Assembly: GCF_010015585.1 (NCBI RefSeq)
Contig: NW_022985068.1
Span: 1,877,911-1,941,910 of the forward strand
DNA length: 64,000 bases
Source: Eremomyces bilateralis CBS 781.70
Taxonomy: Eukaryota > Ascomycota > Dothideomycetes > Eremomycetales > Eremomycetaceae
Direction of reading: 5' to 3'
The notes under the pieces are model-generated. The model searched no databases. It was given only the letters and a program-made list of their open reading frames with translations, and was not told the DNA's origin. The first letter of the stretch is position 1, and each line of letters starts with the position of its first letter. Positions 19,792 through 30,770 of the stretch are shown here, piece by piece. The translations under genes and the position numbers were made by a program.

Positions 19792-21874
19792 TCAACCACT
19801 CATCCATCTTGCGACCCTTTCACCCTCAGCCTCTCTCACCCACCTCTCAATCCGTTCGCTCACGTCGCCTACTAACCGCTCATAATGCCGGTCTGGCCTG
19901 TCGCTCTCCCGTTCATCTTCCACCCCCACTGGCGACAATGCTCCCGACTCAATGGCAGGAAGGCTCTGGTCCGTCGAGTCGGGGATGAAGAGTCCACAGT
20001 GCGCTTCCACTTCGTCTACACCGCGCATGTATACCCGCACCCACGTCGGATCGCGTGTTTTTTGGCGGGTGCCATCGCGAGCCGTTGTTATGGTTGCCGA
20101 CGGGATAACGCAGAACTTGCGGTCCTTGGCCGGCTTCTTCGGCCGGTCAGTCGGTGTGGAAGGGGTGGGTTGCTCCTCTCCTTGTGCTTGTAAAGGTGAA
20201 TCTGGGGAATTTGTATGCGGATTGCTTTGACTTGATTCCTCAAGGGTTAGCATATCCAAATCAGCTTCCGGCTCACGGCCCGGAACATTCGATTCCCGGG
20301 CAGTTTCGGAAGCACCGTCGTTTAATACAGTCTCGTCTGGCTCGACTATGCTCATTGGTGGTATTGGCATCAATTCTGGCGTGGACGGCGAAGATTCCAC
20401 TACTTTCCCTTGGCCTTGATCAGTTGATGCAGCTGCTTCGTCCAATCCATCAACTGTGCGACCAGTAGGACGCTCTTCAGTCGTAATGGGGGCGAAACTT
20501 CCATCCCGATACTCCTCAACGCTGATCCTTGGGCTCCGAGATGGGGATTGCAGTGGTGTGGTGGATCCCGCCACTGGATCGTTCGAAGGCGGAACATGAA
20601 GCGAAGAGTCCAGAGGCTCTCGACCTTCAGCAGCCACGTTGGATTTGGAAGCATCCGCACTTTGACTTTGCGGCTTTGGTCTTCCCGAACTGGCCGTGTA
20701 GTAGTTCAAGAAACGTACTCGTGGAGTGGGTAGGATGGTTTCGAAGGCTGCACAGCGTCTCCGTTCGTCCTCCTCTTCCAGCCCGCGAAGCCTATCATAG
20801 CGGCGTCTAAGCCCGGGGTAATCCGCCATGGCACCACCAAATTCGGCATGGGATATAACATAGTGTCGGACGCCTTTGGAGAGATTCTCGGAATGCTTGT
20901 TAATGAAGTGCAACGTGGAAGCCCATCCCTTTCTAACTGGTAGGACGACGTCGTTGAAGAAAGGAGCGTTGAAATTTGGGTCAGACTGGCTAGATGCTGT
21001 GGAAAAGTTCGTATTCGTCCTCGTTGGATGAGACGAGGCAGTAGTGATAGTATCTGCCGTCGTTTCGGACGAAAATGACGACAATGACGGGGTATCCTGC
21101 GCTGAAGTAGGCTCTGGGGATAAGGACCCTGCCGGCTTCTCATATTTTGGTCGAAAGAGAGAACCAAGTCCTGCGCTTATCACACCGGGATGCATCCCCA
21201 GGAAGGGGACGTCAACTGAGCATTGTCAGGGAGATTCCATATACGAGAAGGAGCTAGTTGGGTCGTTCCGATATACTTACAATTAATATTCCCTAATATG
21301 CGATGTTGAAGCGACTGGTCAACTCGAGTGGGATCTGCCGGTGGCATGAGAACGACTTCTGCCGCTAGGAGTCCACCCATCGAGTGACCCAGGAGGATGA
21401 CATCGGTTGAGCCAGACTCATGTGGAGCGAGCCTTCAAATACCGGCATCAGTACGTGCCCAATATAGTGATTTAAGAGATGTATAGGCGCGTACCAATTA
21501 CTGAAATCGTCTCGAGCAAACTGAATCTGTCTTCTGGACTTGTATCTAGGATAGATCTTGGTATGGACAACATGACTATCCGCTAATAACAGGCTGACGA
21601 GATTATGCACATGCGAAGGGAAGCTGTAGAAACTGGTTTCATTGCCCATGAAGCCATGGATATAAATCAACAGGAGCCTGCGCCGACTCTCGTGATCGGT
21701 TTCGGCAGGGAGGAGAGACTGCTGTGATGATGAACGGGGATCGGATGAAGCCCATAATTCGGAATGCGTCCCCTGATACGGGTGAGGATGGGAAATCGAC
21801 TCTGAATTGGGCCTCGGGTGGTTTGTACCAGATCGAGAGGGTAGTGGAGGGGGGGTCCGACTATGTTGGTCCAT
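19792..21874 (-). CDS. Alpha/beta hydrolase (serine esterase/lipase-like) with long disordered tail
   Basis: Three exons (21874-21495, 21432-21281, 21215-19792) give about 651 residues. A disordered N-terminus is followed by RLLLIYIHGFMGNETSF, with the oxyanion-type HGFMG, and the second exon carries the nucleophile elbow GHSMGG. After INFDVPFLGMHPGVISAGL the protein continues with a Ser/Thr-rich insert, then KGWASTLHFINKHSENLSKGVRHY, then a long acidic/Pro tail that ends in a basic RHYERLVGD...ERIERWVREAEG segment. The fold is common to DUF676-type fungal lipases/esterases; substrate is unknown. The start MDQHS (21874) was preferred; an upstream in-frame ATG at 21937 would add 21 residues of the mitochondrial-presequence type (MISRVLRIKTTSSC), so a mitochondrial form is possible. 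Confidence 0.82.
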
Positions 21875-24800
21875 GTCCGAGAACCAACGTAGTGAACAGG
21901 AAGATGTCGTCTTGATTCTCAGCACTCTAGATATCAAAGAGAATGTCTCTTTAAATCAAAATCGAGATATTGAACGATATCAACCTTGATATTTGGCAAA
22001 ATTCAGCGACATTGTGGCTGTGCGAAAGCGCAGAGATTCCTGTTGCGAGGTTGCAACTGTGATGTTGAGGTTGCGTTGATAAGTGCCGGACAGGCGAGGT
22101 AGCTAACACCTGTCACTTGACTACATGAACCAAGGAGTAAATCAAGGACAGCTTTTTAAGCCTGGTAAATCCAGCAGAGGATCATCAACAGCACAATACC
22201 ATCTTTGCTCAATATCAGATAGGTACCGTTGCAGTCGGGTTGCTATTACGGAGAAGCTCTCTATCTCTGCGATGCACTGGATCTACGTTTGGCTCTGAGT
22301 ATGACGCAATCACCAAGTTTGCTCAAACACTAAGAAAAAACGTGACCCTGTGAAGTCGAGAAAGGGCCGAGACTTCGGCTGTATTACGGCGTATGTATGG
22401 GGCTGGGACAGGTACGTACCAGTAGCACAATATACGACATTCGGGAAAAGTGGCAACCTAATCGCGTACCACCGGTGGAATGGGAGCATTTCTGATTCCA
22501 TCGACTTGCTTCGACCGACATCGCTACTCTGAAGTTTACCTGACCATGAAATCACCCTGTAGCCTCGATTGACCACCCAGGTCCCGCCAAGGCAGCGGAA
22601 TTAAGCCCCTCGGAATGCATGCCCGAACCAGGGATAGTAGAAATGTCAAAGTTTCTCTGCAAGGGCGATGCCTGATAGAGCTCTGATATGTCAACAACCA
22701 ATTTAATTAATGCCATCAATAACGCTTTGAGGAGAAGGTCGTTATTTGAGAATCAGAATCCATCTGCATATAGCATGTTAGGAGGATTCCGATGTCTTAT
22801 TAATATTGTCCGACTGGACAGTGTGACGAATGACGATTGATGGGAGAGCCGATATCTAACCGTTGTCCGCAGTGCTGGAAAAGGAAATTCGGGTATTATT
22901 ATTAGAACCTGTGCCTCTGTACTTCCGTAAGTAACCATGAGTCCGGTGCTGGGAGTGTGTCACAAGGAATCCGCAAAAGCTTGGAGAGATTTCCAAGGTC
23001 CCCAGGAGGAGATTGTTTGTCGGTGTCATAGCATCAATACCCATGGAGCCCTGAAACGACGAAGCACAATAGGGTGCAGCAGTGATGATGTCGAGAAAGT
23101 GTTAGTATTAGACTCTGGATACCGGTGATCGGACATCAATGACCAGGATGAAGAAATAGGTATCGGGAGAGAGGCAGGACGGGAAGCCGCATATTAATTC
23201 TCCGTAGCCTAAGTTAGCTGAGTGCCTTGTAGGAAATTGAGCGAGCCGAGAACCTGCAGACTTGCAGTTCAACGGAATTGATATCCTGGGTGCAGTCACG
23301 GCTTCGCGCAGTCACAGCAGCCGAAGACGGGTGGTCCAACAGCCAATAGTGGCCCCATGACCAGGACTTGAACTTCGAAGGAAAGCATGATACTACTACA
23401 TACGTACGTACATCACCGAAGAGCGAAGACCTCCCTTGCTTCTGCAAGAGGAAGCGCAAGAATTAGCACAACAGGCATACCTAGTCTGAGGGTCCCATCC
23501 CAGCAAGGCAGCAAGCCAGCAACCCTTCCACCAAGGCACAGACGTCTCCCAAGTCCCAAGTCCCAAGTCCCAGGCCATACTCACGGGCAACGTACAGAAC
23601 TACAGATAGTTGCATGCGCCATGATGGAAGGAATTTATGTTGGTTGTAGACTCATGCCGACCAAGTAGGGGAGATCCTGGCGGTTGATATTGAAGCAGGA
23701 AACCATGGACCAGATATGGAGGATGGATTCCATCTTATCCTGACTGCATGATGGAAGTGGATGAGGAACTGCTGACTTGGATGAGGCCAAGGGAGAACGC
23801 GAGGAAAAAAGGAAATGAAGTTAAATGAAGGCCGAGACGGACCCTATCGCACCCTGTGTGGTGGAGTGGTGACTGTCTGGTGGTGCAGTGGTGGACAGTG
23901 GTGGGCAGCCTGATGGCCTGTGCTGGCCCTACCGCTGCTGTGTCCCTTACCTGTCCTCCCTACAATCCTGTCTGCATGTGCCGTACAAACTACAACGTTC
24001 AACTTCAACTTCGTGTTCAGTACCTACTCACTCTCGACTCTCTCTAACGATGCTCACCACCAATATTTAGGTCAATCAAGTTGGAAATACGGAACCATTG
24101 GGAAATCCGTCAGCAGCCAGCACTCAACCTGGCAAATTGTGTCATTCAATTTATTTCGATTGCGTTGGATGACTTGGATGACTTGGATGATTAAGTTATA
24201 CCCCAGCAATGCCAAGGACCCCAAATCGCGCGCCGTCTGCCAGAATGAGCATCTCATCCAATCAGCGCCGTCGTCTATCACCACTTCCGCTCTCCACTGT
24301 CTGGCTAATTTCATTCTCTTTCTCTTCCTCCATCAATCCATTCATCCTTTGAGATTGGAGTCTATCCCGGTCCCCTACCCTCGCCAGTCGCATCGTCGTG
24401 CAACTTGGCCGCCAACATGCCAATTGCCAACACGTAGTTGCTGATGCTCGGTTGCCCAGACTGGCCTGACTTCGTCCCATGACGCTCCTGGGATGGGCAA
24501 TGGACACAATCATCCGTTCATAATGCCCGTCCGCCACGAGAGGATGAGAAATTGATAATCATGGGATTGGATGCTGAGTGAGCTTAGAGCTAATTTGCTT
24601 GCAGTCAGCTGCCTGTCCGCCCTAGCTCACTGTCCCTCCCACCCACGGCCCACCCCCAGTGGCCCGGTGTCCACAGTCCGGTGCGCAGTGTCCATGCACC
24701 TTGAGTATCCTTTTCCTCGCCTCCGTTGAATCTCTCGCGATCCACGTTTTGTCCATCTGCAAGTCCGCAACGACCTCCGCTGCGACGTCGTCAAGCTCAC

Positions 24801-25677
24801 CGCCCACGGTGCTGCGTGAGCTTTCGCGCCCGCGAGAGTTGTGGAGAGTCGACAATTCTTGCGTTCAGTTGCCATCCCGTACCTCGTTTACATCGAGTGT
24901 CGACTGGATTCCTTCGCGAGCATCCGTCCGGTCCAATTCGATTCCAGAGTCCTAAAGCGATCGACCAGTCCTTACCATCATTTATTCTCCATTCACGACG
25001 AATTGATTAATCCGCTGGAGCAACGGTCAATTTGCTGAAGAATTAATACCCCTTCGGGTCAATATTGCTTCGTGGTCATTGTCGTTGAACGTTTTAATCG
25101 TACATCTAAACTTTTCCATGTTGGCGCTCTGAACGGTAGAGTACCACTCTTTCACTCAATTTACTCTCACTATCGCATCCAAACAAGATCAGGGTTCACC
25201 ACTCCAGAACAACGATGGCTTTTCTCTACAACCAGATATCGTATTGCGATTGACTTTACCCTGCTCTCAAATATATCAGCGCGAATATACGACCATGCGG
25301 CTAACTTGTTGCGCTTCCAGCTGACGTCCGATTTCTCCTTGCCAGTCTGCAGTCTGGCGTCCGTTCGTTTGGATCATTAGTGGCATGTTCATATGCTGTT
25401 GATACCATAGATCCTGTCCATTCTTTTTTGCTTCGCGCAAACGTCCTCTCGTTCGATTGATCCGCGTGCCGGTCGACTTCCACGCTTCCCATTTCTCCAA
25501 CGCTCAACGAGTAGCTTGGCATATACACTCGTTTCCCTTCTCCTATTTCCGACGAGGTCGGCGATTCTCTATAAACCTGTCTTCCGGACTGTAATCGAAG
25601 AGCTGTGCTTCTCTTGCAGCTCAACATCTACCTTCTTCTGTCGAGGTGCCTAGGCCCCTTGATTTCATCGCAGGAGG
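21875..25677. other. Long intergenic region without a supported gene
   Basis: This 3.8 kb stretch separates the hydrolase from the Ser/Thr-rich membrane protein gene. Open frames are short, many lack ATG starts, and none has a domain. Small tandem repeats lie at 23547-23573 (7-bp tcccaag, nearly four copies) and 24165-24191 (9-bp ttggatgac, three copies). The last kilobase is pyrimidine-rich on the plus strand and is likely promoter plus a long 5' leader of the downstream gene. Confidence 0.5.
23547..23573. repeat. 7-bp tandem repeat (tcccaag, about 3.8 copies)
   Basis: Perfect tcccaag units in tandem, in non-coding sequence. Confidence 0.85.
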
Positions 25678-27479
25678 ATGCATCGCTCTTCAAAACGACA
25701 GAGACTGTCGCGCAATGGATCATATCGACGACTAGCCGATCTCTCTCGAAGGGAGCTCGAATCCGACCCTGACGAAGATATGAAGCCGCGCGACCTCTCC
25801 CCCCCTGGGTTATGGGATGACGATTCGAATCATCTCGACCCACGCCAGGAGATTGAGGTGCTCGCCGATGTTATTGTCGTGAATACGGTGCTGGTTTCTG
25901 TCGATGTCAACGCTGCGGGCGAAACCACTGCCATCACGACAATCGCTTCAGTCCCCTCGGTACCTGAAGTACCTGATGTGCCTCCGTTTCCTAGCGACCT
26001 GACGGTCCCAGAAGTTCCACCATACCCGTTTCCTGCATCCGATATCACCTCATCGTCTTTCCCCGAGGCAACTCCGTCCGCTGATGTCACTCCAGCTGTG
26101 TCAGATCCTGAGGTGCCCCTGACAACACCACCAGCAACATCCGTTTCCGAATTCCCCATCTCTTCTTCTTCTTCTTCCTCTTCTTCTTCGTCATCATCCA
26201 GCATTCCCAGCACGGACTCTCTAAGCTCCTCTATACCTGAACCCTCATCGTCCCCTTCCCCGATCGTATCGCCGACGGCGAATTCGACCGTTACCAGTAA
26301 GATACTTGCACATGTAGGCCTTTGTCAAGTCTAACATTTCACGTAGCATCTTCGTCCAGTAGTCTCTCAAACATCTTCCTCATAAACCTTAACCGAACCT
26401 CATCTTCATCTTCGGGTCACTCGATGACCACCGCATCCTCCGCTTTTGAATCATTGAGCTCTTTCATTTCGCTGTCCGATTTTGCAACCGAAACCGGGAC
26501 AGCGGTTGTCCCTGGGATTGGTCCAGGGGCAACCGACACGGCCGGAGGGGCTGGTTCATCGGGTACTGGGGAAGACGGTGCTGGGTCAGGAGACGGTGAT
26601 AATAAACCTGTGTCCACTCCGGTGGTGGTTGGAGGGGTAGTCGGCGGCCTGGCAGGAATTACATTGCTTCTGGTCGTCGCACTACTCTTGCTCCGATGGT
26701 ATAAAAGAAAGAGTAATGGTCTCCCGCTCCCTGACACCGACACCCGCGATGCCTCCAACCCATCCCGCCGTAGTGGCATGCACACCATTATTCCCGCGAC
26801 CCTTCGACGCCTCTCCGGGCCCCACCATGGGATTACGGCCGCCGCCGCCGACGAGAAAGGCTTCCAAAAAGTCAGCGGGCGTAAGCTACCCTCCGCATTC
26901 GCCACTCCTGGTCAAGAGCCTCAACTTCCCAACATCCAAGACATGGGCGCGGCAGGCCTAACCATCGGCGCATCCGGCGCCGCGATCCGCGATTGGGAAA
27001 AGAAAGATATGGGCATCCCGTCCTCATCGGCCAGCCTCGCCCCGGCCTTACGTCCGCACGACAGCACCATGACCTCCAGCTCCTACTACCCCGGCGACCG
27101 CGACAGCCGAGCCACCTACTCCTCCCTCCCCAGCGGTGCCGGCATCCTCGCGCCCGCGCCCCTCGCCCTGGCCCCCGCGCTGCCGCGCGACTCCACCATG
27201 ACCACCGGCACGGCGCCTGTGAGCCGGGACTCGGTCCCCGGGACCCTGATGCCATCGCCCGCGCGTACGCCCACGGTACACCATTCGCCGGGCGGGCCGG
27301 GGACGTTCCCGTTCTTGCCGCCCCCGTCGCCGCCTGTGCCAAGGGAGGCGTCGCGGACGGGGACGGCGAGTAGTGCGGGGTCGGTGGGGGTAAGGCAGGA
27401 GGATAGTCGGGGCACGTTGGGGCGGAGCTTTGCTAGCCATGATGGGAGTCGGGGGAGTCGGTTTACGGAGGAAGTCTGA
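25678..27479 (+). CDS. Ser/Thr-rich single-pass membrane protein
   Basis: Two exons (25678-26296, 26347-27479; 50-bp intron, donor GTAAGA, acceptor CACGTAG) give about 583 residues. The N-terminus is basic (MHRSSKRQRLSRNGSYRR) and lacks a classical signal peptide. Then come a Pro/Val repeat-like stretch (VPEVPDVPPFPS), a 14-residue Ser run and a long Ser/Thr/Gly region. One strong membrane span (VVVGGVVGGLAGITLLLVVALLLL) follows, with RWYKRK on its inner side, and then a ~200-residue Pro/Ser-rich tail. The topology resembles fungal Mid2/WSC-type cell-wall stress sensors, but I see no cysteine-rich WSC domain. Sensor function is inference. A start upstream with a signal peptide was looked for and not found. 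Confidence 0.78.
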
Positions 27480-28670
27480 TGGCCGTCTAGGGCACCGAAT
27501 TGGGCTATATTACCATCGTAGCGAATCGCGCATCCGAATTGGTTTTCTCAGTCTGCAGCGGCGAATTAGGAGCGGCGCGCACTTTAATGTCTACTGTCGG
27601 CAATCTATCCTCTACTGTTCAGCTCGTTGGCATCTGCGGAGTTTCTAGCCGGCATTTACCTACTTGTATTGAATTCGGAAGAAGTTATAGTGTGGCTTGA
27701 CTATGTGGAGGGAGGGAAGAACATTATGCGTATAGAACGCGAAAAAGAAGCATTGGTGGCTTGAGGGTAGCGAGAAGATGCATGTAGTGTCGACGAAGTG
27801 TATTTTGAAGTCGCTTGTAAATATTTGGATATTAAGACGATTTGTCTATGATCACCCATGCATTATGGCAGGTGCGTTTCTAACCCACTTCAAGCGATCT
27901 TTGGAAAGCTTCCGTCTTTCCGGTAGTTGGTCGTAGTAAAATACCTACCCATATACATGAACGACCTTCTTAGTCCCCCCTTCTCCGTGGAGTTGTGCCT
28001 TCAGTCTATCTCCTACACATCCTTTGAGACTAGATGATACCTCCGGACTCTTCGACTTAGCTATCCCATCTGCGAGTGCAGTATTTATGGCGAGAACGAT
28101 TTTCGTGGGGAAGGGGGCATATTGTCCTTAATGAGTGATACCTAGCAATGATCCCATTCGTCAGAGTCCCCAAACTGGCCCCACACGATCCAAGTTGAAT
28201 CACTTTGGTCATTCAACACTGTCTCGGTGCGAGCAGGACTTGTACGGCGGCGCTGTTCTGTTGTGTTCGGACTGTATTCGGACTGTATTCGGACTAAGAA
28301 AGTCTGGATCTCGTGGATGAGTCCTGGGGAGTGTAACACTGAGTTCACTGATTTGACGGAAGGAGAAGGCACGGCATCATTGTGCGGTACTGTGCGGCAG
28401 GAGTGATGAATTGGACTACATACAAACATCAGATCGGATCATGGGAATGTCTGGCAAGCGACATGAGAATAATACGAGAGAAGAGTAGTGGAAAAGGATG
28501 ATTGATATTTACTCCCCTGTATTACGTATGGTTCTTGCCACACGACAACACAACGACTAAGATACAGTTTTAGGCCACTTCAGCGGCATGTACGATTGAA
28601 ATACTCCTCACCACATTTTCATTGTTCGAGCACCCGTGTCCGCGGTACCGGTGATGTCCAAGATTGTAGT
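27480..28670. other. Intergenic between convergent genes
   Basis: The 3' flanks of the Ser/Thr-rich membrane protein and the glycine-rich protein gene. An 11-bp unit (ttcggactgta) repeats about three times near 28266-28296. No gene or RNA is evident. Confidence 0.5.
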
Positions 28671-30770
28671 CTAGCCGTGGCTGTGCCCCCCCGCACCTGC
28701 GGAATGTCCATCGGAGCTTCCTGAAGCACCGGTCTCAGCGCCAGTGGATGAGCCAGTCTCAGCGCCAGTGGATGAGCCGGTCTCAGCGCCGGTGGACGAG
28801 CCAGTCTCAGTGCCGGTGGATGAGCCAGTCTCTGCGCCAGTGGATGAGCCGGTCTCAGCGCCAGTGGATGAGCCAGTCTCAGTACCGGTGGATGAGCCAG
28901 TCTCTGCGCCAGTCTCTGAGCCGGTGGCTGAACCGGTGCTGTTGGACGAGCTGCCTGAGCTTTCTCCACCAGTGGCACCGCCAGCGCCGCCCAAAAGGCC
29001 TGAGAGTCCGCTGCCACCTTCGGCACCGCCAGCGCCGCCAGCGCCACCGAGAAGTCCGGAGAGTCCGCTACCGCCCGAGGCACCACCAGCGCCGCTGAGA
29101 AGTCCGGAGAGTCCGCTACCGCCCGAGGCACCACCAGCGCCGCTGAGAAGTCCCGAGAGTCCGCTACCGCCCGAGGCACCACCAGCGCCGCTGAGGAGTC
29201 CCGAGAGTCCGCTGCCGCCCGAAGATCCACCAGCGCCGCCAAGAAGTCCTGAGAGTCCGCCTGATCCACCCAAACCGGAGCCGGAGCTGCCGCCCAAGCC
29301 ACCGCCCAAACTAGAGCCAGTGGAGGAGTCGGTAGAGGAAGAGCCGCTGGATTCGGCACCGGTGGAAGAGCCGGCGCCGGTGGAAGAGTCGGCGCCGGTG
29401 GAAGAGCCGCTGGAATCGGCGCCCGACGATGGAGCAAGGCCGCCAGAGGAGCCACCGCTAAGTCCGCCAAGTCCGCCACCTGATCCTCCAAGGCCACCCA
29501 GAAGGCTGCTGAGACCGCCACCTGATCCTCCGAGGCCACCTGATGATCCTCCAAGGCCACCACCAGACATAAGGCCGCTGAGGCCGCCACCTGATCCGCC
29601 AAGGCCAGACAGAAGGTCGCTGATGCCTGCTTGGGGATTAGACTAATAATGAGAGACAAGAGTTCGGAGGGTTTACTTACCACCACCACTACCGCCACCG
29701 AGTCCGCCTAGGAGTCCGCTTAGACCTACTTAGGATTAGTCTTATGCCCAATGTAGAAGCGCTCGGTTTGTCTTACCGCTCCCACCGCTCTCACCACCAC
29801 CAAGTCCGTCGAGGAGTCCACTAAGTTGACGCTTAGCAATCGGGTTGGCCTCAGCAACCATGCGAGCAATCAGCTCAGCAACGGCAGCTTCATCGCGAGC
29901 ACGATGGGAGTGGCTGTGTCCATCTGAGGCCGCGCCGCTCTCTTCAGTAGCAGAGGGGTCGGCGGCCGGCTCGACGGTGGTCTCGCTAGATGCGCCACCG
30001 GATTCGCTGGCGCTACCGGATTCTCCGCCAGCACCGCCGGCACCGCCTAGCAATCCGGCAAGACCAGAGCTGCCGGATTCGGCACCCCCAGCACCACCGG
30101 CACCGCCGAGAAGGCCGGCAAGGCCAGAGCTGCCGGATTCGGCACCCCCAGCACCACCGGCACCGCCGAGAAGGCCAGCGAGCCCAGAGCCACCGGCTTC
30201 CTCGCCGCCAGCACCACCAGCACCGCCAGCACCACCAGCACCGCTGAGGAGGCCCCCAAGACCACCCGCGCCACCTTTACCCTTGCCCAAAAGCGAACCG
30301 AGATCAGGTATTCCGGTAGGGCTAGCACCACCCTTTCCTTTGCCGAAAATTGCACCAAGGTCGGGGATTCCGCCGGTCGGGCTAGCACCGCCCTTGCCTT
30401 TGCCGAAGATCGCACCAAGGTCGGGGATCCCGGTGGAACCAGCGCCGCCTTTGCCTTTGCCTTTGCCGAAAATTGCACCAAGGTCGGGGATTCCGCCGGC
30501 ACCGCCAGCACCTCCGGGAGAGGTTGGGCTTCCGCCGGGAGAGTCGGCACAGTCGCCACCGTCGCTACCGCCATGATCGTGGCCCTTCCCTTTGCCGCCC
30601 TTGCCCTTGCCCAAGAGTCCGGCTAATCCACCCAGGCCACCGGCGCCGCCAGCGCCGCCGGCGCCGCCGGGAGAAGGAATTCCAGAAGGAGCGGTTTGAG
30701 GCTGAGCAAGCGGTGCGCCCTCGGCAACAGCCGCGGCTAGCACGGTAACGAGAAGAAGAAAGTTAGTCAT
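28671..30770 (-). CDS. Secreted modular glycine-rich repeat protein
   Basis: Three exons (30770-29777, 29725-29681, 29626-28671) give 664 residues. A signal peptide (MTNFLLLVTVLAAAVAEGAP) opens the protein. Block A repeats IPDLGAIFGKGKGGA about four times, after a related GLAGLLGKGKGGKGKG. Block B repeats SGLAGLLGGAGGAGGAES about three to four times. A charged linker (HSHSHRARDEAAVAELIARM) leads to IAKR at about residue 313, a possible Kex2 site. Exon 2 is a 45-bp micro-exon encoding one LSGLLGGLGGG unit. Exon 3 has GGSGLSGLLSGAGGAS units (48 bp, about five) and an 8-residue SSTGAETG array, and ends GGHSHG. All introns are phase 1. The composition is like elastin/silk-type structural proteins; a cell-wall or surface role is inference. 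No GPI signal was seen. Confidence 0.85.
28740..28945 (-). repeat. 24-bp tandem repeat coding SSTGAETG
   Basis: Units close to cagtggatgagccagtctcagcgc (positions vary as a/g and c/t) recur about nine times and encode the eight-residue SSTG(A/T)ETG repeat. The high identity suggests recent expansion. Confidence 0.9.
29055..29250 (-). repeat. 48-bp tandem repeat coding GLSGLLSGAGGASGGS
   Basis: Four to five nearly identical 48-bp units, differing by single bases, each encode 16 residues. Flanking units on either side are more diverged. Confidence 0.9.
30050..30250 (-). repeat. 60-bp tandem repeat coding SGLAGLLGGAGGAGGAES
   Basis: Two almost identical 60-bp units (30061-30180) plus partial, diverged flanking units encode the ~20-residue block B. 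Confidence 0.85.
30290..30510 (-). repeat. ~57-63-bp repeats coding IPDLGAIFGKGKGG
   Basis: About four units of slightly different length each encode IPDLG(A/S)(I/L)(F/L)GKGKGG followed by a short Ala/Ser/Pro/Thr spacer. They are cationic and hydrophobic, unlike the later blocks. Confidence 0.85.

Noticed and set aside
28744-29646. A 300-codon plus-strand frame rich in Pro/Val/Glu opposite the glycine-rich gene
   Set aside because: It mirrors the tandem GC-rich repeats on the other strand, lacks its own splice logic, and the minus strand has signal peptide and proper introns.
29845-30576. A 243-codon plus-strand frame opposite exon 1 of the glycine-rich gene
   Set aside because: Also a shadow of the repeat array.
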